A stretch of DNA of 57,301 nucleotides from contig NKXK01000041.1 in the NCBI GenBank assembly GCA_004379165.1, positions 1 to 57,301 of the forward strand, in the 5' to 3' direction. Origin of the DNA: Rhodocyclaceae bacterium (GTDB lineage: Bacteria > Pseudomonadota > Gammaproteobacteria > Burkholderiales > Rhodocyclaceae). Position 1 is the first letter of the stretch. Each line of letters opens with the position of its first letter. Below the pieces are notes generated by a model. The model was not told the DNA's origin, searched no databases, and saw only the letters and a program-made list of their open reading frames with translations. Of the stretch, positions 39,871-49,251 are shown piece after piece. The position numbers were made by a program, and so were the translations under genes.

Positions 39871-41630
39871 TGGCGAAGACCTTCAAGCAACTGGCGGCCC
39901 TGTTCGCCATGCTGGCCGCAGCCGGCGCCGCCTATGCGGCCGGTGCTGACCTCGGTCAGGCAGAAAAGCAGGCCACCAACTGGACGGCCATCGTCATGTT
40001 CGGCCTCTTCGTTGGCGGCACGCTGTACATCACCAAGTGGGCAGCCGCCAAGACCAAGTCGGCTGCTGACTTCTACACTGGCGGTGGCGGCATCACCGGC
40101 TTCCAGAACGGTCTGGCCATCGCCGGCGACTACATGTCCGCCGCTTCCTTCCTCGGTATTTCTGCCGCGGTTATGGCCAACGGCTACGACGGCCTGATCT
40201 TTTCGATCGGCTTCCTCGTCGGCTGGCCGATCATTACCTTCCTGATGGCAGAGCGTCTGCGTAACCTCGGCAAGTTCACCTTCGCCGACGTCGCCGCCTA
40301 CCGTTTCAGCCAGACCCCGATCCGCGCCTTCGCCGCCACCGGCACGCTGGTCGTCGTCGCCTTCTATCTGATCGCTCAGATGGTCGGTGCTGGTCAGCTG
40401 ATCAAGCTGCTCTTCGGTCTGGAATACTGGATGGCTGTGATCATCGTCGGCGTGCTGATGATGGTTTACGTGCTGTTCGGCGGTATGACTGCCACCACCT
40501 GGGTGCAGATCATCAAGGCAATCCTGCTGCTCTCTGGCGCTTCCTTCATGGCCTTCATGGTGCTCGTCAAGTTCGGCTTCAGCCCGGAAGCGATGTTCGC
40601 CAAGGCGGTCGAGATCAAGGCACAGCTCGCTGGCAAGGGTCTGCTGGCTGAAGCCCTGAAGACCAATCCGGAAGCCACGGCTGAGTCGGTTGCTGCTGCC
40701 GCCGCTGCCAAGGGTCTGTCGATCATGGGTCCGGGTACCTTCGTTAAGGATCCGATCTCCGCCATCTCCTTCGGTATGGCCCTGATGTTCGGTACCGCTG
40801 GTCTGCCGCACATCCTGATGCGCTTCTTCACCGTGCCGGATGCCAAGGAAGCCCGCAAGTCCGTGTTCTGGGCAACCACCTGGATCGGTTACTTCTACAT
40901 CCTGACCTTCATCATCGGCTTCGGCGCCATCTGCTTCGTGCTGACCGACCCGACCTTCCTCGACGCCAAGGGCGCACTGAAGGGCGGCGGTAACATGGCT
41001 GCTATCCACCTGGCCTCTGCTGTTGGCGGCGACATCTTCCTCGGCTTCATCTCTGCCGTGGCCTTCGCCACCATCCTCGCTGTGGTTGCCGGTCTGACCC
41101 TGTCGGGTGCCTCCGCTGTTTCCCACGACTTGTACGCTACCGTGTTCAAGAAGGGCAACGTCGATTCCGCCTCCGAACTGCGCGTTTCCCGTATCACCAC
41201 CCTGGTGCTGGGTGTCGTTGCCGTCGTCCTGGGTATCGCCTTCGAAAAGCAGAACATCGCCTTCATGGTCTCCCTGGCCTTCGCCATCGCTGCTTCTGCC
41301 AACTTCCCGGTGCTCTTCATGTCGGTTCTGTGGAAGAACTGCACGACCAAGGGTGCTGTGATCGGTGGCTTCCTCGGCCTGATCTCCTCCGTTGCGCTGA
41401 CCGTTGTTTCCCCGTCGATCTGGGAAGCCACGCTGGGCAATCCGAAGGGTTCTGCCTGGTTCCCCTACACCTCGCCGGCGCTGTTCTCGATGACCATCGG
41501 CTTCGTTGGCATCTGGCTGTTCTCGATCCTCGACAACAGCGACCGTGCCAAGCAAGACCGTGCAGGTTACGCCGACCAGGAAGTCCGTTCGGAAACCGGT
41601 ATCGGTGCTGCTGGCGCCAGCGGCCACTAA
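39870..41630 (+). CDS. actP: Cation/acetate symporter, SSS family
   Basis: 586 aa with a cleavable signal ([20 protein letters not shown]) and about 13 helices. Family marks: [20 protein letters not shown] then [16 protein letters not shown], and [20 protein letters not shown]. It imports short-chain carboxylates such as acetate with Na+ or H+. An extra loop near residues 235-290 ([20 protein letters not shown]) is longer than in E. coli ActP. It is translationally coupled to yjcH, and codon bias is high, suggesting strong expression. Confidence 0.93.
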   Translation: MAKTFKQLAALFAMLAAAGAAYAAGADLGQAEKQATNWTAIVMFGLFVGGTLYITKWAAAKTKSAADFYTGGGGITGFQNGLAIAGDYMSAASFLGISAAVMANGYDGLIFSIGFLVGWPIITFLMAERLRNLGKFTFADVAAYRFSQTPIRAFAATGTLVVVAFYLIAQMVGAGQLIKLLFGLEYWMAVIIVGVLMMVYVLFGGMTATTWVQIIKAILLLSGASFMAFMVLVKFGFSPEAMFAKAVEIKAQLAGKGLLAEALKTNPEATAESVAAAAAAKGLSIMGPGTFVKDPISAISFGMALMFGTAGLPHILMRFFTVPDAKEARKSVFWATTWIGYFYILTFIIGFGAICFVLTDPTFLDAKGALKGGGNMAAIHLASAVGGDIFLGFISAVAFATILAVVAGLTLSGASAVSHDLYATVFKKGNVDSASELRVSRITTLVLGVVAVVLGIAFEKQNIAFMVSLAFAIAASANFPVLFMSVLWKNCTTKGAVIGGFLGLISSVALTVVSPSIWEATLGNPKGSAWFPYTSPALFSMTIGFVGIWLFSILDNSDRAKQDRAGYADQEVRSETGIGAAGASGH

Positions 41631-41651
41631 TCCGACGAGCCATTCGTCAGC

Positions 41652-41682
41652 AAAAAAGCCCGGGCTTGCCCGGGCTTTTTTT
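41652..41682 (+). terminator. actP terminator
   Basis: AAAAAAGCCCGGGC, loop TT, GCCCGGGCTTTTTTT: a perfect GC stem flanked by A and T tracts, so it can work in both directions. Confidence 0.92.
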
Positions 41683-41689
41683 CGCCCGC

Positions 41690-41720
41690 GATTTTTGCGG
41701 GTTTTTCGCGTTGACCGCAG
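41690..41720 (+). repeat. Dispersed 33-bp repeat, copy 6
   Basis: GATTTTTGCGGGTTTTTC then GCGTTGACCGCAG, 7 bp after the actP terminator. The remaining 260 bp before the next gene hold no gene that I can support. GTGAT/ATCAC (41876-41889) is a small inverted repeat that may be an operator. Confidence 0.8.
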
Positions 41721-41980
41721 ACGTGCAGCGATGAGCAGTCCCTTCGTGCCGGCGGCAAAACGTGGACGTGCTTGTGCGCTGCGGAAATCGCAGGCCGGTT
41801 TATTTGTTAGACTAGAAGGCGGGGAAAAAAACGGTAGGGGGCCGCCCAGTGCAGGATCGGGCCACCCCCTGAGTCGTGATCGGAATCACAAACTCCAAAG
41901 ACCATAAAAGGAGAACAGCCCCGATAGAATATTGCGGCAGGCTTACAACATGCTTACGCCAGAAAAAGGCTTTGGTTTCA

Positions 41981-42652
41981 ATGCGTATCCTTATTGCTGA
42001 AGACGATTCGATCATCGCTGATGGACTCTCCCGCTCGTTGCGGCAGGCCGGTTATGCCGTTGATTGGGCACCGCACGGGCTGGAGGCGGACGCAGCGCTG
42101 GCCAGTGCCAGTTACGATCTGCTGATTCTCGACCTCGGGCTACCCAAGATGCCCGGGCTGGAAGTTTTGAGGCGCCTGCGGACGCGCAATTCGCAGTTGC
42201 CCGTGCTGATCCTGACCGCGCTCGATGGCACGCTCGACCGTGTAAAAGGGCTCGATCTCGGGGCAGACGACTACATGGTTAAGCCCTTCGAGTTGGCAGA
42301 ACTGGAGGCGCGGGTTCGCGCCCTGACCCGGCGCTCGGCGGGTACGGCACCGACCATCCAGTGTGGTCAGCTGAGCTACGATCAGGTCGGGCGCGTGGCG
42401 CAGATCGGTGGCCAGGCACTCGATCTCTCGGCACGCGAGATCGGCTTGCTGGAGGTCCTGCTGACCCGCATGGGTCGGCTGGTGAGCAAGGATCAGCTGG
42501 TTGATCATCTGTGCGGCTGGGGTGAGGAAGTCAGCCACAATGCCATCGAGGTCTATGTCCATCGCCTGCGCAAGAAGCTGGAGTCCGGCGGGGTCAAGAT
42601 AGCGACGGTGCGCGGCCTGGGCTATTGCCTTGAGCGACCCCTGGCAGAGTAA
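41981..42652 (+). CDS. OmpR-family response regulator (TctD/QseB-like)
   Basis: 223 aa. Receiver residues 1-115 with EDD at 7-9, phospho-Asp51 (DLLILDLGLPK) and VKPFE. Winged helix residues about 130-220 with LSAREIGLLEVLLTRMGRLV and HNAIEVYVHRLRKKLE. ATG 41981 is chosen because the receiver begins there. It overlaps the kinase gene by 23 bp. By analogy TctDE controls tricarboxylate uptake; the actP neighbour suggests carboxylate sensing, but this is inference. Confidence 0.9.
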   Translation: MRILIAEDDSIIADGLSRSLRQAGYAVDWAPHGLEADAALASASYDLLILDLGLPKMPGLEVLRRLRTRNSQLPVLILTALDGTLDRVKGLDLGADDYMVKPFELAELEARVRALTRRSAGTAPTIQCGQLSYDQVGRVAQIGGQALDLSAREIGLLEVLLTRMGRLVSKDQLVDHLCGWGEEVSHNAIEVYVHRLRKKLESGGVKIATVRGLGYCLERPLAE

Positions 42653-44132
42653 TCCGGCCGCCTCGGCCGAGACCGAGCGCTCACTGTTTGGCGAAATCCT
42701 CGACTGGATGCTCGCGCCGCTGCTCTTCGTCTGGCCGCTGAGCATCGCCTTTACCCATTACTTCGCCAACAACGTCGCCAACTACCCGTACGACCAAGCC
42801 TTGCGCGAGCACGTGACTGCGATTGCGCGTCAGGTCAAGCTGATCAATGGCAAGCCGGTTCTAAGTCTGCCCGCCTCTGCCCGTGCCTTGTTGCGTGCCG
42901 ACGAGACCGACAGTGTGTATTTCCATGTGCTTACCCGGGATGGCAAGCTGCTTGCCGGCGACAAGGGTATTCCATCACCGGCAGCAGAGCTCTGGCAGGG
43001 CGCGATTCCCGGTGAAATTTACCTGCGTGATGCCGAGTTCAATGGGCAGGATCTACGCTTTGCCTACACTTACGTCGCCGAGGCGCAGGCGCCGCTCGAT
43101 CGCTGGATTCTGATTGAGGTTGCCGAAACCACCGAAAAGCGAACCCAGTTGGCGAACAAGATTGTCGCCAGCGTGATCCTGCCGCAGTTCGTGATCATTC
43201 CTCTGGCCGTGATGCTGGTCTGGTTCGGCCTCTCGCGCGGCCTACGGCCGTTGAATCGCTTGCGAAAAACGATTGAGAGCCGCGATCCCGACGATCTCTC
43301 ACCGATCGCCACACGCCGCGTCCCGGAAGAGTTGGAGCCGCTGGTCGAGGCCTTCAACGAAATGATGGAGCGGATGAAAAAGAACGTCGGCGCCCAGCAG
43401 CGCTTCGTCGCCGACGCGGCACACCAGATGCGGACACCCTTGACGGGCCTCAAGACGCAGGCGCAGTTTGCCATGCGTGAAAGCGATCCGGAGGCCCTGC
43501 GTCATGCACTACGCCAGATCGCGACCGGCGTGGACCGTGCCGGTCGCCTGGTAAACCAGCTCCTGACCCTGGCGCGCACCGAGGGCGGAGAAGAGCAGCA
43601 GCAACCGGCGGTGGTTGTCGACCTTGCCCGCCTGATGCGCGAGTCTGTCGAAGACTGGGTCATGGTTGCCATCGAGCGCGGCATAGATCTCGGCTTCGAG
43701 GCCAACGGCGAGGCCATGATTGAAGGTCGCCCATTCTTGCTCCGTGAACTGGCGAAAAACCTGATCGACAACGCATTGCGTTACACACCCCGCGGCGGTC
43801 ATGTGACCTGTCGCATCGTGACCAACCCGCAAACTATCGTCCTCGAAGTCGAAGATGATGGCATCGGTATCAGTGAAGAGCATGCCGAACTTGTATTCGA
43901 GCGCTTCTACCGGGTTGATGATGCGACCACAGAGGGGAGTGGCCTCGGGTTGGCCATCGTCCAGGAAATCGCCGTTCTCCACGGTTCCCGAGCCTCGTTG
44001 CGCCCCAATCCGGCAGGAAAAGGGGCCATCGCCCGCCTTGTCTTTACCGCCTGGAACCCACCACCCCCGCCACCCCCGCCGCCGGATGATTTCTCGGAGC
44101 TTTACCGTCAATCTCCACCCATCGGTCCATGA
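42630..44132 (+). CDS. Sensor histidine kinase (TctE-like)
   Basis: 500 aa. TM1 (MLAPLLFVWPLSIAFTHYFA), a periplasmic 2CSK-N sensor domain, TM2 (VILPQFVIIPLAVMLVWFGL), HAMP, H-box FVADAAHQMRTPLTGLKTQA, N-box KNLIDNALRYTP, G1 VEDDGIGIS and G2 GSGLGLAIVQEIA. The tail is unusually Pro-rich (NPPPPPPPPPDDFSELY). A TTG start at 42630 is assumed; it overlaps the regulator by 23 bp. It phosphorylates the preceding regulator. Confidence 0.88.
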   Translation: MSDPWQSNPAASAETERSLFGEILDWMLAPLLFVWPLSIAFTHYFANNVANYPYDQALREHVTAIARQVKLINGKPVLSLPASARALLRADETDSVYFHVLTRDGKLLAGDKGIPSPAAELWQGAIPGEIYLRDAEFNGQDLRFAYTYVAEAQAPLDRWILIEVAETTEKRTQLANKIVASVILPQFVIIPLAVMLVWFGLSRGLRPLNRLRKTIESRDPDDLSPIATRRVPEELEPLVEAFNEMMERMKKNVGAQQRFVADAAHQMRTPLTGLKTQAQFAMRESDPEALRHALRQIATGVDRAGRLVNQLLTLARTEGGEEQQQPAVVVDLARLMRESVEDWVMVAIERGIDLGFEANGEAMIEGRPFLLRELAKNLIDNALRYTPRGGHVTCRIVTNPQTIVLEVEDDGIGISEEHAELVFERFYRVDDATTEGSGLGLAIVQEIAVLHGSRASLRPNPAGKGAIARLVFTAWNPPPPPPPPPDDFSELYRQSPPIGP

Positions 44133-44203
44133 AAAACCGGATGGAGAAAAGTGCGATGAGTGGTTGCCAACCGGCGATCGCATCGCTATAATGCGCGTCT
44201 TTC

Positions 44204-44279
44204 GGCCAATTAGCTCAGTTGGTAGAGCAGCGGATTGAAAATCCGCGTGTCCGTGGTTCGATTCCGCGATTGGCCACCA
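44204..44279 (+). tRNA. tRNA-Phe(GAA)
   Basis: 76 nt. Acceptor GGCCAAT pairs with ATTGGCC, then A and an encoded CCA. Anticodon loop TTGAAAA gives GAA. D-arm AGCTCAGTTGGTAGAGC, T-arm GGTTCGATTCC. It marks the left edge of the island, whose first gene is a serine recombinase. Confidence 0.96.
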
Positions 44280-44286
44280 CATTTTT

Positions 44287-44314
44287 GGCGAACCTATTTC
44301 TAGGTTCGCCTTTT
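44287..44314 (+). terminator. tRNA-Phe terminator
   Basis: GGCGAACCTA, loop TTTC, TAGGTTCGCC (perfect 10-bp stem), then TTTT; 7 bp after the tRNA. Confidence 0.88.
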
Positions 44315-44325
44315 CGTTTCTGGCC

Positions 44326-44482
44326 TTCCCCCAAGCCCCGCGCGGCTTTCCGCCGTTCTCCGTGTGCCAATCTGGCGCCCTTTCAGGTCATTTGGGGCGT
44401 TTTTCACCGGCCATTTCGACTCTCTATCGCCCTCGTTTCTCAAAGAATAGCGCCGAACTGCTCGGAGCCAGCACACGCAGAA
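44326..44482. repeat. Structured island element A (paired with element B)
   Basis: 157 bp with boxes TTCCCCCA (44326), CGTGTGCCA (44361), GACTCT (44418), TCTCAAA (44438) and CACACGCAGAA (44472). Every box spacing (35, 57, 20, 34) is identical in element B at 50072. By hand count about 91 of 157 positions match, concentrated in the boxes. CGTGTGC pairs with GCACACG, closing the element as a long stem-loop. The element fills most of the 325-bp gap between tRNA-Phe and the recombinase. Both copies are also open in the same minus-strand frame, so a protein origin cannot be excluded. Confidence 0.7.
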
Positions 44483-44503
44483 ACCCATATCCGACAACGG
44501 GTT

Positions 44504-44591
44504 GTGCGTGCGTCTAGCAAACCGTGTTCGTCGCCCACATTGGTTTTGATGCGAGCAGCCAAGAGTCAAACCGCGACACACGCACTTTTTT
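44504..44591 (+). terminator. Large terminator-like hairpin downstream of element A
   Basis: GTGCGTGCGTC (44504-44514) pairs with GACACACGCAC (44575-44585), 10 of 11, followed by TTTTTT. The 60-nt loop contains a second hairpin (GGTTTTGA with TCAAACC). This could end a plus-strand transcript covering element A. Confidence 0.5.
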
Positions 44592-44604
44592 CAGAAACCG
44601 AAAA

Positions 44605-46023
44605 TCAGCGTTTCGGCTTGCGTGGCTTGGCAGTGGTCGCCCGATCGAAGATGTCACGAACCGTGTTGGGCAAGGCCTCCCCTTGCAGGAACTCGCGGAT
44701 CAATTCCACAAACCCTTCAACGTGCAAGCGCACCGTCACTCCATCCGGATGCACCGTCACCCGGTCCAGCACGCGCAGCACCATCTGGTCCTTGAACGCT
44801 GAAAACAACGTCGGCCAGACCGTCGCGATCCGGCTCAGTACATCCGCAAACTGAGCCCGGCTGTATTCCGGATGCTGCGCCATCCAGTCCGGCAGGTGAT
44901 CCAGGACGCGGTCTGGGTTCTTCATGTGCTCATGCACGTGATCCATCACCTGCTGTTCCAGTGCATAAGCCTGCAGGCGGGGTAAACCCGAGGCACCACC
45001 AGCCAGGGCGATGTCTTTTTGCGGCACGTAATACTTGTAGATCCGGTTGCCGCGCACGCTCGACGTCCACGGTGAATAAGCCCGACCATCTTCCCCAAAC
45101 ACCCGGCCGCGCAGCAAAAAATCCTGTGCCGCACCGGCAGCCCGCTTTCTCGGTCGGCGGCGCGCGCTCAGCAGCGCCTGCGCCTGATCCCATAAGGCCT
45201 GACTGACGATGGGTTCGTGTGCCGCCGGATGCCAGTCGCCGTCGACCTGCAACTGACCCAAGAGGATCCGGTTGTTCAGGAGCTTGTAGATGTAGACCTT
45301 GTCGATCGGTTTACCGCCGCGAACTGTGCCGGCACGCGTGGTCCAGGCCTTGGTAGTCACGCCTTGCTCGGTGAGTTCCTGCGCCAGCAGGCTGACCGAC
45401 TGCAACGCCACGAAGCGCTCGAAGATGGTGCGGACCAACTGGGCTTCGTCTTCCTTGATGACCAGCCGCTGTCCTTGCAACACATAGCCCAATGGCGGAA
45501 CACTGCCAATCCACAGCCCCTTGCGCCGGGTGGCGATGAGCTTGTCGCGGGTGCGTTCGCTGGCGATGTCGCGCTCGAATTCCGCAAAACTCATCAGCGT
45601 GTTGATGGCCAAGCGCCCCAGCGAATCGCCGCTGTTCAGATGCTGGGTGACCGAGACCAGTGCGACGCCGTGCCGATCAAAAAACGCCATCATCTGGGCG
45701 AAGTCCGTGACGCTGCGCGAGATCCGGTCCAGCTTGTGCACGATCACCACATCGACTTGTCCTGCCTCGATGGCTGCCATCAGGCGCTGGAGTCCGGGGC
45801 GCTCGAGCACAGCACCGGAAACATCCGCATCGCCGTAGGTCGTGCCCGTGGCTTGCCATCCCACGCCCACCTGGCTGGCGATGTAGGCGAGGCCAGCATC
45901 CCGTTGGGCGTCGAGGGAGGTGTAGGCCTGATCGACCACCTCGTGACTTGAGGTGCGCGCATACACCGTGCAGCGCAAAGGCGTCACAACGGGTCCGAGC
46001 GAGGTCGCGGCGGTTCGATCCAT
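44605..46023 (-). CDS. Large serine recombinase 1
   Basis: 472 aa. Resolvase domain residues 18-165: YARTSS with catalytic Ser25, SLDAQRDAGLAYIASQ, VVIVHKLDRISRSVTDFAQM and INTLMSFAEFERDIASERTR. Then a Recombinase domain (about residues 185-290, GLWIGSVPPLGYVLQGQRL) and a C-terminal region in the place of the zinc-ribbon (RVFGEDGRAYSPWTSSVRGN) that lacks the metal-binding cysteines, and a helical tail. It would integrate or excise DNA by a 2-bp staggered cut. It points toward tRNA-Phe and is a diverged paralogue of the recombinase at 55221, so it belongs to a separate mobile unit. Confidence 0.9.
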   Translation of the reverse strand: MDRTAATSLGPVVTPLRCTVYARTSSHEVVDQAYTSLDAQRDAGLAYIASQVGVGWQATGTTYGDADVSGAVLERPGLQRLMAAIEAGQVDVVIVHKLDRISRSVTDFAQMMAFFDRHGVALVSVTQHLNSGDSLGRLAINTLMSFAEFERDIASERTRDKLIATRRKGLWIGSVPPLGYVLQGQRLVIKEDEAQLVRTIFERFVALQSVSLLAQELTEQGVTTKAWTTRAGTVRGGKPIDKVYIYKLLNNRILLGQLQVDGDWHPAAHEPIVSQALWDQAQALLSARRRPRKRAAGAAQDFLLRGRVFGEDGRAYSPWTSSVRGNRIYKYYVPQKDIALAGGASGLPRLQAYALEQQVMDHVHEHMKNPDRVLDHLPDWMAQHPEYSRAQFADVLSRIATVWPTLFSAFKDQMVLRVLDRVTVHPDGVTVRLHVEGFVELIREFLQGEALPNTVRDIFDRATTAKPRKPKR

Positions 46024-46131
46024 TCCGCGATGGTCTCAGAAATTCAATCTGTGAAGGAGGTAGGCGATCGAAGCGATCACAAGCCTGGATGTCAAATACC
46101 GCCAGTGGGAACTGGACTAAATGGCGTCATT

Positions 46132-46157
46132 TGTACTAACATTGGGGCTGTCGTACA
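46132..46157. promoter_or_regulatory. Possible operator of the DUF1778-GNAT pair
   Basis: TGTAC (46132-46136) and GTACA (46153-46157) form an inverted repeat with a 16-nt spacer, 17 bp before the antitoxin start. DUF1778 antitoxins of the ribbon-helix-helix type autoregulate at such sites. Confidence 0.4.
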
Positions 46158-46174
46158 TCCAACGGAGATCTGCC

Positions 46175-46462
46175 ATGCCCACAGCTATCGCCAGCACCCG
46201 ATCCGCCCGTCTCGGCCTGCGCGCCACGCCCGAGCAAGAGACGGTCTTGCGCCGCGCGGCGGAAGTTGCCCACAAATCGCTGACTGATTTCATTCTTGAC
46301 GCCGCTTACCAAGCTGCCGAAAAGACCTTGCTCGATCAACGCTTGTTCATGGTTTCCGGCAGTCAGTACCAGGCACTTCTGGAGATGCTGGATCGCCCGG
46401 AGTCTGACAACCCGGGGCTGGCCGACTTGCTTGCTCGGCGCCCCGTTTGGACCGGTCAATGA
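46175..46462 (+). CDS. DUF1778 antitoxin (TacA-like)
   Basis: 95 aa. RSARLGLRATPEQETVLRRA then AEVAHKSLTDFILDAAYQAA is the ribbon-helix-helix DUF1778 signature, followed by a disordered toxin-binding tail (PESDNPGLADLLARRPVW). It neutralises the GNAT toxin and represses the operon. ATG 46175 is chosen from the family start; the upstream codons from 46121 lie in the promoter. It is coupled to the toxin by ATGA. Confidence 0.9.
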   Translation: MPTAIASTRSARLGLRATPEQETVLRRAAEVAHKSLTDFILDAAYQAAEKTLLDQRLFMVSGSQYQALLEMLDRPESDNPGLADLLARRPVWTGQ

Positions 46463-46974
46463 GCTTTTCGCCCCCCCAAGCGCTGGGGCTATCGCACCGC
46501 TTGGACGAGTTCGACTGCGGCAAACCTGCTCTGACGGAGTGGCTGCTCCATCATGCTCGCCAGGCGCAAGGCAGCGGTTCTGCACGCACCTTCGTGGTCT
46601 GTGAGCAGGATCGCGTCGCTGGGTACTACAGTTTGACCGTAGGTCAGATCGACACGTTGGAAGCGCCGGAGCGGATTCGACGCGGTATGGGGCAGTATCC
46701 GATTCCACTGGTTATTTTGGCCAGGCTTGCTGTGGACGTGGACTACCAGAAGCGTGGGCTGGGTTTTAGTTTGCTGCAGGACGCCGTCATGCGCACGGTC
46801 AGTATTTCCGATCAGGCGGGCATCCGGGCGCTGCTTACCCACCCCATCGACGCCGACGCTGATGCGTTTTATCGGCGCTTCGGTTTCGAGTCCACGCCAA
46901 CACATGATCGGCAGTTGATCCTGTTGTTGAAAGATGCGCGCCGGTTGATGCTGGCAAGAAGTCAAGCCAAGTAG
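46459..46974 (+). CDS. GNAT toxin (TacT-like)
   Basis: 171 aa. LGLSHRLDEFDCGKPALTEW, then VVCEQDRVAGYYSLTVGQ, LARLAVDVDYQKRGLGFSLL (acetyl-CoA loop Q-K-R-G-L-G) and the late catalytic-type Tyr in DADAFYRRFGFES. TacT-class toxins acetylate the amino group of charged tRNAs and stop translation. Start ATG 46459 overlaps the antitoxin stop. Typical length and residues, so probably active. Confidence 0.9.
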   Translation: MSFSPPQALGLSHRLDEFDCGKPALTEWLLHHARQAQGSGSARTFVVCEQDRVAGYYSLTVGQIDTLEAPERIRRGMGQYPIPLVILARLAVDVDYQKRGLGFSLLQDAVMRTVSISDQAGIRALLTHPIDADADAFYRRFGFESTPTHDRQLILLLKDARRLMLARSQAK

Positions 46975-46985
46975 CGCTGACCACC

Positions 46986-47786
46986 ATGCGACATCTTACC
47001 CGACGCATTCCCTTTGGCGCTCAGTCTCGAGGTCGGCGCAAGGCTGCATTCATTTCCGTCAAAAACGATATTCGCCGCCATGCCGGGATTCTCGGCGGCC
47101 TGTTCTACACCCATGATTACCTGCACGGTAAAAACGGGTGGATCGACTGCATGTTTCTCGGCCGCAAACCGCCGGTGTTTTACAACTGCGTACTCGACAC
47201 CACTCGCAATACATACAAGGAACAGGTCCGGGAGCTGGCGTACGAACGCTCGTACGTGCTGGCACCTGACGACGGCCCTGGTCTCCTCGAGCAGGCAGTC
47301 AGAGATCCGGTGTCCGGCATGTGGACATCAACACTTACGGAGGCAGAACGCCTCGATGCTCTGGGGGGTCTGTCACGGCACGAATGGGTCGACCAGCAAA
47401 TTCCACATATCGCTGATAGTGCGGTGATCAAGATCCACGAAGGCTGGACGCTTCATCGTGACTATCGATTCGGAATCGGGCTGCATGCCACACTCGACGT
47501 GCCTTACTTGACCATCGAGGCTGTCAACGCGTTTGTCCAACGGTTCCTTGCCGCCGAAGCGGAGTATGCCAATCCCAATCCGATTTCGTACCGTTATGAC
47601 GAGATCGAAAACTGGCACATTGAGTCGAACGCCATCGCCGGTCCGGATGCGTTCCGCCGCGAGACGCTGAAGGCTTAGCAAGCCTTGCGTGCGGATGGCT
47701 TGCACTTGACCATCGATGAGACTGATGCCTGGATGGTCGAGCTCGAACAAGGCAATGACATTGAACCGCCGCAATCCCATACCTGA
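46986..47786 (+). CDS. Unrecognised island protein with in-frame amber codon
   Basis: 230 aa to the TAG at 47676-47678. Distinctive segments: FISVKNDIRRHAGILGGLFY, HDYLHGKNGWIDCMFLGRKP, VFYNCVLDTTRNTYKEQVRE and LTIEAVNAFVQRFLAAEAEY. No family is recognised. After the TAG the same frame stays protein-like for 35 codons (LRADGLHLTIDETDAWMVEL, then EQGNDIEPPQ) to a TGA at 47784-47786, so the gene may have lost its last 36 residues by CAG to TAG. Coordinates here include the extension. It follows the GNAT toxin after 11 bp and may share its transcript. Confidence 0.6.
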
Positions 47787-47911
47787 TCTGGTCTCGCGTA
47801 ACACATCATGGAAGTGCCGCGTCTACATCGCATCCTGCCGGGTTGTGCAGGACCAAGAGAATTCAGATCTGCTTGGCGCATCGTCTTGAAATATTTTCCA
47901 ACACCGTTGCA

Positions 47912-48796
47912 GTGAACTATCAAACCATCGTCCCAATCATGTTTCGTCATCTGCCGGATGGCGAACATTTACACATCGGTACAGGGTTTGTAATTGCTGC
48001 TATGGGACGCCACGCCATAGTGATTACAGCGGCGCATGTGCTTGCTGATGTGATCGACCGAGCCACGCCTCGAAAGTCGCGGTTCTTGTTCCCAGATGGC
48101 AGCAAGGAGCCGATGAGTGCGATTGCTGGCGACGAGTACCAGCATCTCGTCGTGTTCAAGTCAAATCAGCAAACCTTTATCGCAGAAGTCACACATGCAT
48201 GGGGCTGTAAGAAAAGCGACCTTGCCGTCCTGTGTGTTGATATTCCGGCGGCGGTGGATGAACTGATTACGCAGCAGTTCGCGATCAATAGTGCCGGCCC
48301 TAGTGTTGGCGACACTGTGAATATCCATGGCTATTTTGAAATCCAAGACATCTCTGCTGAAATGGTGCCACCTGGTTTTGGACCATTACTTCGCCATTTA
48401 AGCGGCGGCGACCTCCCCGTTTTTGCGGAGGGCAAACAGTCATCACTATCAGGTCGTGTCGTAGAACGTTTCCCGGAGGGTGTGGCACTCGTTCGCAGTG
48501 CATGCTTTCGGGTGGATCAAGCGTTTAATTCCGGCATGAGCGGAGGTCCCGTGATTCACTGGGTAGGTGGGGAACCTGCCGTCTGCGGACTGATTTCCCT
48601 TGACGACTCTGACGATGCCTATGGCACAGGCAAGTGGGCGATTGCTTCAGAGTTGGCAAATCTGCTTGACATGGACCTCAGGATCAATGGGCAACATCCG
48701 CTGACCTATAGCCACTCAGACCTTCCTCCCACTCAAATACGTTCCCTGCGGGATTTGGTCCGCTTGGGCGTGATCCGGGACCTTGGCAGCGCGTGA
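47912..48796 (+). CDS. Trypsin-like serine protease
   Basis: 294 aa from GTG 47912; ATG 47939 is a plausible alternative. The catalytic triad is readable: His in VITAAHVLADV, Asp in KKSDLAVLCVD and Ser in FNSGMSGGPVIHW. The order and spacing fit chymotrypsin-fold S1 peptidases. No signal peptide is visible, so it is probably cytoplasmic, as with proteases of anti-phage systems. It sits between two toxin-antitoxin pairs with no recognised partner gene of its own. Confidence 0.8.
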   Translation: MNYQTIVPIMFRHLPDGEHLHIGTGFVIAAMGRHAIVITAAHVLADVIDRATPRKSRFLFPDGSKEPMSAIAGDEYQHLVVFKSNQQTFIAEVTHAWGCKKSDLAVLCVDIPAAVDELITQQFAINSAGPSVGDTVNIHGYFEIQDISAEMVPPGFGPLLRHLSGGDLPVFAEGKQSSLSGRVVERFPEGVALVRSACFRVDQAFNSGMSGGPVIHWVGGEPAVCGLISLDDSDDAYGTGKWAIASELANLLDMDLRINGQHPLTYSHSDLPPTQIRSLRDLVRLGVIRDLGSA

Positions 48797-48817
48797 TATT
48801 GCTGAAGGGTAAATTAA

Positions 48818-48831
48818 CTTTCCCTGGGAAG
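48818..48831. promoter_or_regulatory. Candidate operator upstream of the Xre antitoxin
   Basis: CTTTCCCTGGGAAG is a near-palindrome (one mismatch outside the centre), 40 bp before the antitoxin start and just upstream of TATTATTATT. Xre antitoxins of RES systems repress their own promoter. Confidence 0.4.
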
Positions 48832-48870
48832 ATTGGTGTATTATTATTTCCACAGAAAAGGAGGCTGATC

Positions 48871-49251
48871 ATGACTGCATCTGCCCGCAACCTGGCTGCC
48901 AAGCCAGACCCATCCTCGGTGCTGACCAAAGCCGTGGCCCGTGCGGCCGAGCGGCTGGACATCTCGCGCGCCTTGCTCGCCAAGATCCTGGGCGTGAGCC
49001 CGCCCACGGTGACCCGTCTCTACAACGGCGACTACAAGCTCGATGAGCGCCGCAAGGAGTGGGAGTTCGCTTTGTTGTTCGTACGTGTGTTCCGATCGCT
49101 GGATTCCATCGTTGGCAATGAGCAGACAGCCCGCCAGTGGCTCAACAGCGAGAACCGGGGGCTCAACGGCCGTCCGGTGGATCTGATTCGTCAAACAGAA
49201 GGGCTGGTCCGTGTCGTTCACTACCTGGACGCCTCCCGCGGTCTCGTCTGA
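48871..49251 (+). CDS. MbcA/ParS/Xre-type antitoxin
   Basis: 126 aa. An HTH sits in RLDISRALLAKILGVSPPTV then TRLYNGDYKLDERRKEWE. The C-terminal toxin-binding part has the DUF2384 signature (IVGNEQTARQWLNSENRGLN, then GRPVDLIRQTEGLVRVVHYL). It inhibits the RES toxin and represses the operon. Start ATG 48871 has an AAAGGAGG site. It overlaps the toxin gene by 41 bp. Confidence 0.92.
   Translation: MTASARNLAAKPDPSSVLTKAVARAAERLDISRALLAKILGVSPPTVTRLYNGDYKLDERRKEWEFALLFVRVFRSLDSIVGNEQTARQWLNSENRGLNGRPVDLIRQTEGLVRVVHYLDASRGLV

Noticed and set aside
39804..41627. 607-aa minus-strand open frame opposite actP
   Set aside because: Same cause: third-position GC bias of actP leaves the opposite frame open; repeated Asp/Glu/His composition is not protein-like.
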